Program-made: the position numbers and the translations under genes
Shown here: in pieces, positions 50,611 to 62,465 of the stretch
How the letters are laid out: every line of letters begins with the position of its first letter
How positions within the stretch are numbered: position 1 is the first letter of the stretch
Notes under the pieces: generated by a model
What the model was told of the DNA's origin: nothing
Database searches by the model: none
Seen by the model: the letters and a program-made list of their open reading frames with translations, nothing else
Source of the DNA: Balanoglossus misakiensis
Lineage: Eukaryota > Hemichordata
NCBI GenBank assembly: GCA_040954595.2
Contig: CM082578.2
Location: 17,980,001-18,044,000, forward strand
DNA length: 64,000 nucleotides
Direction: 5' to 3'

Positions 50611-52110
50611 GAAAGAGTTTACCATGCGCTTTGAAATGAATACAATACTAAAGACCCTCCAGCTGATCGAGCTCTACAACTTGAAGTTTGCAAAATGCGA
50701 CCTTCTCCTGATTCCTCTGGCTCACCCTCTCTGCCCTATGTCATTTATTCTCGGGAAATATTAATTTCAATTTTTCAATTCAATTTATTACCCTTGTTGA
50801 AAAGTTGAAAAGTATTTACATAACTCATGAGGACTTTAAGGACTGGTATTCACAAGCAGGTCAATAAGAGTGTGGTTTCAAAGTCAGTAGAATTTCAGGC
50901 ACAAGAGATGCACATCGTGCGAAACTCCTGAGTTCGTTCTGGTTGGGAGACGCCCTCAACGATGACGAAGCACATCCGAGGTCATCTCGAGGTCACACGA
51001 AGATTTGCATAGGGGTATTTCCCTGGGAAAACCCAGTGACTGGCACAATCGAACGGGTGGAACCAGTTGTCTCTTCGTCGTATTTCCCCAAAATTCTATT
51101 TTAATACATCCTCCTGGAATTCATGACGGCGCGACTTGTGCACGTTATGAGCAAGTTCATCGAGAGAGAGTAGAAAGCATACAAACGAAGCGAGTCTGGA
51201 AAACATGATTTCAACCCAAAACATATAAATTCGGAAACCTGTAAATTGGTAAGTTTTCAGATCATTTTGTGTGCAAGACTCTTGGTGTGTCGATGTTGAT
51301 TTCCCCTGTTTACTGGCCGGATCTTGTGACGGGTAAAGCATGTGGTGAGGTATTACCCTCCTGCAGAAGAGATGTTTCCTAGATCCTAATGATCGCAGTT
51401 CTTCTGATGGGGATAGTCTCAATTTGATGAATGATCATGCTCCGACCACCTCCATGGTACGCGTATGGCTTGGCCTCATTTATATGCCACATGGTGATTT
51501 AGATATAACAGCCAAGATTTCTTTTCAACGTCATCCAAGAAAACACCAGGGGCTCACCTGATCCGGTGTCGCACCATGATATACGTCACAAGTTCATAAA
51601 CAAGCCCAATGTACATGGGGATTTATCAACGTCGGAAGTAGTTCGAAGTAACCCGTCATCATCCCTTGCCCCCCCCCCCCTCCCCCTTTGTCCTTACCAA
51701 CGGTTTCCACGTCTGTCTTAGTGTCATTTCTAAATGTATACAACGGGGAAACACGCAATCGTTTATTATAATACAGTCCGAATCAACAGCTGTTTTAATT
51801 TGTTACCTGTCGCCTGGGCCGAGTAGGTGAACGATTTACATTTTTATATGTCGTGGTATACACATTTTTGAAGTCATCTATACTAACTAACATTTTTGTT
51901 GTGTTTTTAACCATAAAACAACAAGGTGGATATATTATTTTCCAAGTCGAATACTAGACACATATAATAACACGATCTTTGGGCCGTACATTGTAGTCTC
52001 TTTCAGATAATTTTTGTGATAATGAAGAGAGAATGGCTGTACATTAACAACTGCCTTTATGTCTTTTTCAGAATTTGTTTTAACTGCTATATCTCATAAT
52101 CTACTTCAAG
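50611..52110 (+). other. Likely 5' UTR exon and first intron of the optineurin-like gene
   Basis: No coding exon found. The acceptor TCTTTTTCAG at 52062-52071 implies that the exon with the start codon begins at 52072. The upstream non-coding exon cannot be placed with certainty. A C-run lies at 51669-51686. Confidence 0.4.
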
Positions 52111-55100
52111 ATGTCTAAATCTCCTAAAAAAGGTCCACGTACATCGCCCACTGCAACTAGTCCCACAAGTCCACAAATGTCAGGATCTTCAACTGGATCT
52201 GAATTCATTGTTTTATCACGACCACCATCAAACTACAGTTTCCCAAGCAATATGTCCAACATCAATCAAACTCAGCATTCACCAAATCGAGAGGATTTGT
52301 CACTAGTGGAAAACGATGAATTAGTTAACTTTTTCCGTGTATTAAAACAAGAAAATGTGAGCCTTACAGGTAAGAATCTGTCATTGCATGTAATACATGT
52401 ATGTGGTGTTTACATTGAGGATTTTCCCAGGTTTTGTTTTCTGAGTAAAAGCCTGAGTGCGCATTAGAGTTGAAGCATTTTCGGTTTGTTGATATTGTTG
52501 GGAATTTTCTGTCCCATGCATACATGTACTAGCTGCAGGGGGTAATAAACATAACTCAAATGGGCCATTGTTTCTGATTGGCTGATATCCTCATTATGCA
52601 GGGGATTTCCCTGCACCAGCCATTAGTAGGTAGTTTTTTTGGACGACAAGAGGAAAATTTGGACATTTTACCTCATGCCGTCATTCAGTCTTGGTTGGAC
52701 CTATACAGCTTGAGGAAGTCACGACTTTGGGTTGTTATATTTACAACAGATTTTTACTCGGTTGAGTAAGTTTAGTTTGCTGTCAACTTTCTGTTTTGTT
52801 TGTTTGCTCATCCAAACTTGTGTCTGATGTTTGTGATCACGCATGCACGCATTGTTATCAAGGGACGACCTTTGTACTGTGAAGGTTAAGCATATATTCA
52901 GTGGGAACATCATGTCATATTTCTTAAAAGTTTGTATAATGGATATTTTGATTGAAAAGTTTTTATTTAGCTACAGTCCGAAATAGCTTTTTAAACTATC
53001 AAGCAGAAGACTGTGGAAGTTCCCGGTCTGTTACAATTTTAATGGGAGGGGTTGAGTCTTCCAATTAGTCGAGGGCTATGACTACATGACAGATTAAATT
53101 GCAACAGCAATGTGTACTTTATATGCAAAAGAGAAAGTGAAAGTGATTTATCAAAGTCAACTTGGGTCAGCGTAACCTGCCTTTGAAACATACAACAGTG
53201 TGCGTGTGTATTATGCACTTCACAATGCATCCATGTACTTTTCCGTAATATTTGCTCCAGCCAAAAAGGTATCAGATAACATACATGCGGCGTTAAAGTG
53301 CCAAGTTTCATTTCCTAATGTGAATATTTGTTCTGTTTCTTCCCACAGCCAGACTGAACGACACCAACTCCCTGCTTAGCAGACAGAGTGATGAATTACT
53401 GAAGATACGGGAGACCCAGAGAGAGACTATACGACAGCATCTGACAAAGTATGACCAAGCAAAGACAGAAATCTTGGAATTGAGAAAAACAAATCAGATC
53501 TTGGAACAAACAGTAAAAGAACAACAAGAGAAAATGGAGGAAGAGCTTCAGGCATTGAAACATCAGGTAAGAAGATTTAGGTAATGGTGTCATTATGCAG
53601 CAGTTTTCAGATATCTGTCAAGACAGCTGCTTGGGTCTTGGAAATTTCTAAATGGAAAGTCAATTCAAAATTCAATCATTGTATTGTGCAGGATGAAGCA
53701 GGGAAAGTACAGTTGCAGTCTCGCATAGCTGAGCTGGAGGCTATCAAGACACAGCTTCATGCCAAGACTGTAGAGATGGAAGACACTATCAAAACTCTTG
53801 CTGGACAGACAGAAGATATGAAAAAAGCGCTTGACGAGAAGAACAGTGAAATTGACCAGGTAAATTTGGGTTGGTTTAGTTTGAACATTTGTAGCTCGAT
53901 TTACCTCTGATGTCAGAGAAATCTCTCTTTTTCAAGCAAATCTGTGTTAGAATTCTAGTATCTTTGCCCTTTATACTGGTCTAAACAATATCATTGAACT
54001 GTATATAAGCTAAATTCTTGCTGTGGAGAGGTTGTTAGAAATTTTATATCTTATCTTTTTGTGTTTGTTATCCAATCATTATTTGTAGATATTGTCAAGC
54101 AGAAATTCACATTCAGAAGCACCTATGACCAGTGATGTTGAACTGTACAGATCACAAATCCAGCAACTCACAGAAGACTGCAAATTGATTCAGGAAATCA
54201 AGTCCCAACTGAAGGCCGATAACGAGGAGCTGAACGCCAAAGTGGAGATGTTAGAGTCAGCTGTACAGCAGAGCAGGGTCGACGTCCAGAAAATGAGGGA
54301 AGCGGCACATAGGGTCGACGTGGAGAAGCAAGACCTCTTAGCAATGAATAATGAACTGCAGTCCAAGCTTGCGGAGTACCAGATGTCTGGCAGTCCCCCC
54401 GAGAGTGGATTCAACAACTTCAGAGAGCTGGAGAGCTCGGTGGGAAAGCAGCTCCAGGATGAGTACTGTATGGTTGTACGAGACGAGAAGCAACAAGCTG
54501 TTGTTGCCAGCTCCACCAGGGACAACACCAACACTGAGGGTGCTTGTGCAGGAAGCGAGCGGAGGCAGAGGGCCGGTAGTGATATCTCGTCCAGCAAAAA
54601 GAAGGCAACGTCAGAGCATACAGTGCGCGACCTGCTGGTGCAGCTGCAGTCGGAGAGGCAGAAAGTGGACGAGTACATGAATCTGCTGCGAGACGAACAG
54701 AACATGCGAAAAGAGCTGGCAGATAAGCTTGTTGTCGCCCAGCAACAACTTCAGGCCAACACAAACACTCTAGATACCCGAGTGTCACAGCTGAAGCAAG
54801 AACACCAGGAGACTGTCAATAAACTGTTGCAGCAAATAGATGAGACGTCAGCACAGGTGCAATCTGCTCATGAAAAACAGGTACAGACAGTAAACTACAT
54901 AGGTTTTAACATTTCATAATACATGTAGTTGTAATTGATTGTAATGATGAAAATTGAAATGAAAACATCTACGTGTAATTAAAAGGGGTAAAACCCCCAT
55001 CTGTTGACAATATTTTGCGGATCATATTTTTTGTGCAAGATTTCAGTTTTGTTGTCCTGCCTTATACTTGGAATCAGCGGTCCATAACAGCCTTGTGATG

Positions 55101-57124
55101 ACTAATCCACAATCATTCCATCATATTTGCATTTCAATCTCAGGATCACACAAGTTTGCAGAGTGCAGGCGAAGATATCCAGGGCTTGAAGTCGCAGGTT
55201 TTGTCGCTGGTCAAGGAATTGCAAGACACGGAAGAAAAACTGAAAACTGCCAAGGAAAGAGTCAAGAGCTACAGACACAGGTACATGCGTACAGATGTTT
55301 ATCTCACTGAAGATCTTGAAAATGTTTTTGGTTGGTGTTTCAAAATGTCTGATCATTATAGCTAAGATGTTCAGTGCAGGAATGGTTTCCTTATTCGACA
55401 TGTACCTTTCGCTGTTCAGAATGACAGAGGCAGAGAGGCAGGTCCTTATACTGACAGAAGAGTACGAAGCACGGTGTGAAAAGGACAGCTCGACCATTAA
55501 CAGCCAGAGAATCGAATTGCAAAATTATGAAGAGACTCTGAAAGCTGAAAGGCAAGCAACACAGCAAGAAAGGTGAGTTCGTTGTGAAATTTGCAGCCAA
55601 GACCAAAAGCTACAATGCATATTATCAACTCTGTGTACTTAAGGTCACTTCGGTTGCAAAGATTTCACTTTCATACTTGAGGAGTTTACATCATGTTGTC
55701 AAGGCATTGGCTAAGTTTGTTATTTTTTCTTCCAGGACAAACATGAAGGAGATCCGAACCCAGCACTCCAGACTTATTGCCGAGTATGAAACCCTGTGGA
55801 AAGTCCACAATGACTTTAGGGACAAGGGAGGACAGGTAATGGGAAATTCCTGTCTCTATACATGGAATGGGTCATTTTTAAACGGAAGGAGAATTTCCCT
55901 GCGAGTGTGATCAGCATGAGATCAGAAAAGGGTCAGTTTTCAGTGGAAGGGACATTTCCCTTTGAAGAGATCATTGCCTTAATCTGAATGTTAAGAGTTT
56001 CTTCAGAGGAAATGTTAATAAATAATTTTTTGGGACTACACAGGGTGGAGCTGATCCAAGGATTGTCCAAGAAAAAGACGCTAAGATTGACAACTTGACA
56101 GCACAGTTGGTGTCTGCAGATGAAGCCATTGCTGCCAAGGAAGATGAAACCAGAGAACTGAGAAGGAAGCTGATGGAACTTCAAGGTGACCTTGAAACAA
56201 TCCCGGTGCTCAAAGCACAGGTAAGACACTATGAAGTGTTCTAAGTTAAACTGAATGGAAAATACAAACATGTAGTCTTACAAAAGTGGAATGTGCAGGG
56301 AAGGTCTTGGAATAAAAACACCTAGAAATTAGGTGCATAAGTTATCCAAGCGATTTCTTCCATGTTCATTGGGATGTTTGTACAGATTTGAAGATGCTTG
56401 ATGTTTCTTACAGGCTGATATCTTCCAAGCCGACTTCCAAGCAGAGAGAGAAGCCAGGGAGAAAGCCCATGGAGAGAAAGAAATCATGATGCAGGAAATA
56501 CAACAGCTACAAGCCGACAATCAACAGTTGCAAGACGAACTGAACACGTACACAAACACGCAGATCGCAGAAATGCAGCGACGACATGGTGGCTACAACA
56601 GGGCCGAGGTACGGACGGGATTCCAGCAGCCAGGACGCGGCTATCCCTATCCGGCACGTTACTATGTGGATGGAGAAGAAGGAAACGAAAGGCAGGGGAG
56701 GAATGATCGGGTAGTGGGCGTGGCTGATGGAATGGGTGGACCCGGACACCAGGATGAGAATAGAATGCAACCTGTCTTGATAGCAAGACAAGCACAGGTA
56801 GATATTTCCTATGCATTTGTCCCTTGAATTCAGCTCATGGAGGATTTGGGTCGTGTGTTGCTCAAAGTTTTGTTCATGAAATATCCACAGAAGTGAGATT
56901 GAAAATGACTGGTTTGTATTAAATAAATTAAATAAAATGGGCAAAAATTTTACTTCATCTCATAGGCAGCCAAACTAACGATTTCTTTTGTTATTTCGTG
57001 ATCTCAGGGAGGAAGTAATGAGCGGGCGGCGTCTCAAGCAACAGAGTTCACATGTCCCAAGTGTGAGCAAAGCTATCCTGATATGGACACGCTACAGATA
57101 CACATCCTGGAATGTATTGACTGA
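52111..57124 (+). CDS. OPTN: Optineurin/NEMO-family ubiquitin-binding coiled-coil protein, complete, 10 coding exons, 834 aa
   Basis: Exons: 52111-52369, 53349-53566, 53692-53859, 54089-54880, 55144-55280, 55420-55572, 55736-55835, 56044-56220, 56414-56797, 57008-57124. All are GT/AG and in phase. Residues 65-115 ([20 protein letters not shown] and on) match the N-terminal NEMO/OPTN coiled coil. [19 protein letters not shown] (about 390) matches the optineurin segment before its CC2. [13 protein letters not shown] (about 494) is the CC2 start. [11 protein letters not shown] (675-685) is the UBAN motif that binds linear/K63 ubiquitin. The C-terminal finger [20 protein letters not shown], with C812, C815, H828 and C832, is closest to optineurin. 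Optineurin is an autophagy receptor and TBK1 adaptor in the cytosol; NEMO is the IKK scaffold. It is longer than human OPTN (577 aa). Candidate LIR motifs are EFIVL (31-35) and EYCMV (340-344). Whether one gene serves both OPTN and NEMO roles cannot be told here. Confidence 0.9.
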
Positions 57125-60100
57125 GGCGTTTCAGCTATCTGGTCTGATGCCATGGATTCTCAAAGAATTTGGAGTCACCTTTGACCCCCCGCCGACAGTG
57201 GAAACAAGGAAAACTTATCTGTTGCACAGTGTAGGTGTCTGTGAAGGTGGCACACTGTATGTGGCTTATTGGTAAATTTGTGTGTACAATTTTTATGTGA
57301 GGATACAAAGACACTTTGATCTGAAACATAAATACAATCCTAAAGATGGCAGAATCCTATGAGAGATTTTCTTGATTTATAAATTTACTTAATGTTTATT
57401 TAAGATCAGTTTAGAAGCATCTATTTATAATGACCAACACTCTGGAATCAATGTAGTAAATCCAGAAATTTAAATTTATTTGAAAAGAAGAGAAATGGTT
57501 TGTATTCATTTCACATTTTTTCAGTGCCATCAGACTGCTGAAACTTTTGTGGTGTAGTACCTTTTGGCCAAGTGTACTGTGACACTTGTAATTGTTGACA
57601 TGATTCTAGATCTGGTTGGCACATCTGTAAATTGCAAGGTCTGATATCTATTTAACGGTCTTGCGCAACACAGGGAACCCTATCCAGAGATTCAGAATTT
57701 ATGTTTGTCATTGACTGTAAAATATCTGAAGAAGTTGCTATTTAAAAATGCAAATTTTTAAGTGTATAACCATAACAACAGAATATCCAAGATGTAGTCC
57801 ACAACCTGGGACATTTTACTTGTAGTAACCAGTAAGGATTGACATCTTACAATGACAGCACTATGATACTGTGAATTCCTATCAACTGATTTCTGGACAG
57901 TGAGGACACGAACATTGAGGAATTCACAACCCAGTGTCCTCTCACATTGATACAGTTGTAAACTTGTAATCTGGTATGCAAGTCGGGCCAAACTCTGAAT
58001 AAAAGCTGGACAAATCTGATGCACTTGTCTTCGTGTGCATTTAATTCACCCAGGCACACACTTGTACCATCATGCAGTGAAATTGATAGATTTTCAAGGT
58101 GCATATTCAATTTTGTACTTTCAAATCTCTGATGACCAACAAAATGAGTGACTGTGTGTTTTGCAATCCTCTGACATAGTCTGAGAGGTACATGCAAAGA
58201 GACCAGTCACACTTGGAATTTTTGAAACAGATATAACCATGATCTGATGAATAGCTGAGTGCAAGTCAGACTTAGTGATATTTAGTAGTACTTCACATCT
58301 TTCATGGAATTAGCAACTAAGAGGTCGTATCTTGTAAAAGATTGGTTGAAATTGGTGGTTCGAGTATTATCAATGGTATGGCGAGTGATGTGATTCAAGT
58401 ACAATGGAAGGTAGTAGTTTTAAAGCAAAGAGATCTCGTTCTGTAACTCTGATTGACACGCTATGTAAATAAATTCTTTGATGAAAATAGTGGATCATAG
58501 GTATGTGGACGATGAAAGTGTAAACAGAAATCCCTTATCCATGATTGTATTAACTAGGCTTTTAAATGTGAAGTTTCTGTTCTATGTATTTGTAATAATT
58601 TATCGATTATTTGCTGGTATACTGCAAGACACTTGCATGTTTTATGCATTAAATACTAGGACTTCAAATGATGAATTGAGTCCATAAAAATTCTGACTCT
58701 TTGTGTTTCTCTGACTGTTTAGGGGATATTTACGATGACAAAACGCCGGTGGTGTGTTTCATCATGGCATTTTAGGGGCTGACCCGACAATGTTGGTTGA
58801 ACTCTGACCATTTCTTTCTGTGTCAACACAAGGCGACCATTCTTATCTTTTCTGTTTTTGCTGATGACCAGTCTTCCAAGGTTCAAGTGGTTCACGCAGG
58901 TTGAAATGATTGTGCAAGTCTCACAACTTGTCGTAAAACGAGGCTGACAAACGGCGGGTTTTGACAGATTGTTGTGTCTACTCGTGGCAACAGAAACAAA
59001 TCTGTGGAATTCTGTAGAAACCCATCATTTAATTTATGCAACCCCTGTCATGTCATGGGACTGGTCATACAGGCTGGGATTTCCAGGCTGGTAGTTTAGA
59101 GAATCTATTTCATATGAATTGCACACCATGTTCAATTTCAAATGATAGTTCTATGAAAATCCCACCTCCTCCCTGTCCAACACCCTAAGATAAGAAGTAC
59201 ATAGAAAATATTCACATGAGCTGGTTTTACCCCATATTGCCCAAATTCTTGAACACAACATACAAGTTATGAATAACACACCAGGACAGGCTGTGTCAAA
59301 ATGAATTGTCAAAACTTCATTAAATAACGTCAAATCATTAATGTATGTTCAGGTTTAGGCTTTGTTCATATACCATTACTGCAAACTTTTTTTAGGAACA
59401 CAAGTCTTCCTACGAACAGGCTTTTAAAGTCAAAACCACTTGGTTCAGAGGGCGTGGCTTGGTGGATGACCTCAGAAAGGTAGCTTTGGGTTGGGTTGAG
59501 TTGGATGATTCACAGATCTTCAATTACAGTAGAATAATGGAATTCCCACCTTACATTTCAAGAATCTGTATTGTTAGTAGAGCAACTGTGTGCCCAGAGG
59601 CTCCAATGTCCACTAAGCCTTTCAGCTGTGACGTGCCTTGACCTTACAAAACCCCCTCCATCTGTTTTGTTTCTTTCCATAGCAACACAGCCTGTATGTG
59701 GGCTGGGTAAACCATGAATGGACTAGAGATAATTGGGCGGAAGACTAGTATGCTGGTTCCAGCCATTGAATAAAAGCTCCGTGAATTGCCACGCACGTCT
59801 TAGAACAGTCATGGTTAGTAAAGGATTTTAAAATTTTCCTTTTAAAAAAATCTAGAACCTTGTAGTGGTCATTTTCAGTCTTTGAGCATCAACCTCAGAA
59901 GCAGTTGATGTGTATTTTGCATGGATGGATCTGTAAATGTGTGTTCAACAATTGTTTATCATAAAGATATATTTTCATTGTTGCAAAACAAGTTGTTTGG
60001 GTATTTAATATACATGACAGTCACTAAAGCATAAATATTTCAGAGTTTACACTGTATTTACTGAAATACCACTTAAAAGTCTATACCACAAACAACAAAC

Positions 60101-60347
60101 AAAACACTAATCAATAAGATCATGTCATTTCCTCTGGCTTGATTCAGTCATGTGATTTGTTTTTCCGTTCCACACATACATCACGTGAACATGCAAAACG
60201 CAGTTTCATTTCAGTGTCAACGACCCTGTGTGAGGTCAGAATTCTCAGAAAAGAATGAAATTTCCTAGTAGTTCCAGATTTACATTAAAAATTCACACCC
60301 TCGATAACCCTCCCCTGTGGTGGAAATTCCAAAGCGGAAGCAAGCTG
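57125..60347 (+). other. 3' UTR of the optineurin-like gene and spacer to ATP23
   Basis: No further coding exon supported. AATAAA signals on the plus strand occur at 57998-58003, 58468-58473 and 59769-59774. The first and third share the longer string GAATAAAAGCT. The minus-strand ATP23 transcript ends somewhere near 60.0 kb (ATTAAA variant at 60009-60004), so the two genes converge. Confidence 0.45.
57998..58003 (+). promoter_or_regulatory. Candidate poly(A) signal of the optineurin-like gene
   Basis: First canonical AATAAA after the TGA at 57122-57124, giving a 3' UTR of about 0.9 kb. Later signals could give longer forms. Confidence 0.4.
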
Positions 60348-62444
60348 CTAGAGGTCGTACTGATAACGTTCTCTATACGCTGCCTTGGCATCCGATTTAT
60401 TCCTGGGTATTTTATGAAACGGTTCGTGGTCATTGAAGCAGGAATCAAAGACTTCATCCACCACCTTCTCCACTACAGGCCTGGGGACATGTCTTGCAGC
60501 CAACACCGACCGTATTGCTCTGTCCTTTACGCATGTCTGTGTATGCAGAGTGGTTTGATAAAAAAAACTGTATTGAAATGCATGTTTTCAGAAGAATTAG
60601 TAATATGTGTTATGTTTTCCTTGATAAGAAACTATTGCTTACCAACTTCTGTTCTGAAGGCCATGAATGTGTGCATGCAGCTTTGGGGGACTTTTTTTAT
60701 ATATTGTCGTAGAGGGCGCCCTTCATTATTTTTTGCCTGAAGTTTTCGCAGGAACCATCAAATGACTGATACCAGTATTCAAGCAGACCTACCTGTTGGT
60801 GTTTCATAAAACCGTACTGCAGTCGGTGAAATCTTCCGACATGTTCCATGATAAATGAACACTCACCGCTCAGGTTGGCTGCGCGAATCTGCAAAAATGT
60901 ACATAACATTCAGATAAACATCATATCACAACTTGTGGACTACAGTCAATTTCACAACCGCAGTATTGGAATAAAACTAACTCAACCAGATGGAAATAAC
61001 ACTCGGTGATTTACCTCACTGCATGCCAAGTGTCTGACATCATTCCAGTTGACCTTTGCTCTGCAGTGGTCAAATGCATGGATCAACTCGTGAGTTAAAA
61101 CACGGTCCATTCCACCCTGCGTCTGGATGTTGTTCTGACAGATCACAATCTGAGAAGACAGAAGCATCGTGTTTTCATAAACAAATTGCTCAGCTGGGTA
61201 CATGCTACAGTTGGCAACTACTTCACTTGATGGTATGAACTGGAGGTGGCCCTAGACACGTAATAAGGAGACTCTGGTCTGACCACATTAAGAGGTAAAG
61301 CTACATAGCTAAACTGAAGTGAATTTGACAAATGTAGTAGGCAATGATTACCTGTGAGGTCTCTGAATCAAATCCTCCACTGACAACACTAGAACACTGC
61401 TCACACGAAAAGTGACGTTCTTGCAGTGCTTCACTAAAAAAAAAGAAGAAACAAAAATCACCAACGCATGTACGAATTAAACCACCCAGACCATGTACAA
61501 ATACATCTTTACTAATGTCTATGGTCAGGTTGATTATACTTATAGCATGTCAATGCTGTATAGCTAGATGAGAGTCATCCACTGAATCTTTGAATCTGTT
61601 TTGCCACATGTAAATGAGACCCTATCGCAGAATAAATGAAGTAATTTTCTTTACCATCCATTCTCTTTCAGAGCTTTCAAAAGTAACTTCACATATGGGT
61701 CTGTAAAAAAAAATGTGAGTGATAGATAGGTAAACCTTGTTTCAAGTCCAAAATTACGCTGCCCAAATATAAAGAGGCCTTCAACATCCTAGTACATGTA
61801 CTGGGATGAGCCTAAAGCCAAAAGTAAGACACCCTTGTACCAGTTCAGCTATGTAACTCACTCACACCTATGCAACAAATGTTTGACATAGGTCATAACT
61901 CTTTAATGAATTTTAAGAATATCTACATGCATGTTTGTGCAGGAGGTGTGTATTTCTACCATGCACCATGGCTGCTCGGACACAGGTCTGACTGCAGAAA
62001 AGTGACACCAAGACTATGAGGTACAGTCGTTTGAGGGCGCTCCATACTATAACGACTCGAATCTTTAGTCTCTGCATATTAATACGAATATGTCAAACTG
62101 TCTTCATGTGAAAATTAAATAAAACAGTGCCAAGAAAAGCTTCTCCACTGAAGTGGTTAGCACACACACACATGCTTAAAATACACAGTCGCTTGCGACC
62201 AGTACTCACTGAAACTACAGGAATGGGTCATGCGACTCAAACATTTGTAGTGACGGGTTCCGAGAACGCTTAAAAACTTCCCAAAATTGCTGGTGTCAAC
62301 TTGCTGTCTATTGGCGTGCTCCTTGAAATATTCTTCTGATCTATTTGTATCTTTTCCGAGGATATATTCGCCTTCGCCGAAGGGAACAGAAGCAAGGTCT
62401 TCGTCGGCTGCATCGGCGGCGTGTGAATCACTGGGAGCCGCCAT
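60348..62444 (-). CDS. ATP23: Mitochondrial inner membrane protease ATP23, complete, 6 exons, 260 aa
   Basis: ATP23 is a zinc metalloprotease of the mitochondrial intermembrane space. In yeast it processes Atp6 and helps F1Fo ATP synthase assembly. Exons in transcript order: 62444-62210, 61700-61655, 61433-61352, 61149-61015, 60888-60793, 60536-60348 (TAG 60350-60348). All junctions are GT/AG with consistent phases. The HEXXH zinc site is HELIH (141-145) in [15 protein letters not shown]. The family blocks [50 protein letters not shown] and [16 protein letters not shown] are all present, with the many cysteines expected of an intermembrane-space protein. Length is near human (246 aa). I chose Met at 62444 (MAAPSD, strong context) over an in-frame upstream ATG at 62465 with weaker context. 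The N-terminal 70 residues are not conserved. Confidence 0.95.
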
Positions 62445-62448
62445 ATTG
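62437..62448 (-). promoter_or_regulatory. TISU-like start element at the ATP23 initiation codon
   Basis: The minus strand reads CAATATGGCGGC, which matches the TISU consensus SAASATGGCGGC at 11 of 12 positions, with the ATG being the chosen start. TISU elements combine YY1-dependent transcription with initiation from very short 5' UTRs and are enriched in genes for mitochondrial functions. This supports the start at 62444. Confidence 0.6.
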
Positions 62449-62465
62449 AATTTCCCATAATTCAT

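Noticed and set aside
54190-54705. 171-codon minus-strand open frame
   Set aside because: Antisense shadow of the large optineurin-like exon 54089-54880.
60255-60740. 161-codon plus-strand open frame
   Set aside because: It is antisense to the last ATP23 exon (60536-60348), whose minus-strand translation is clearly conserved.
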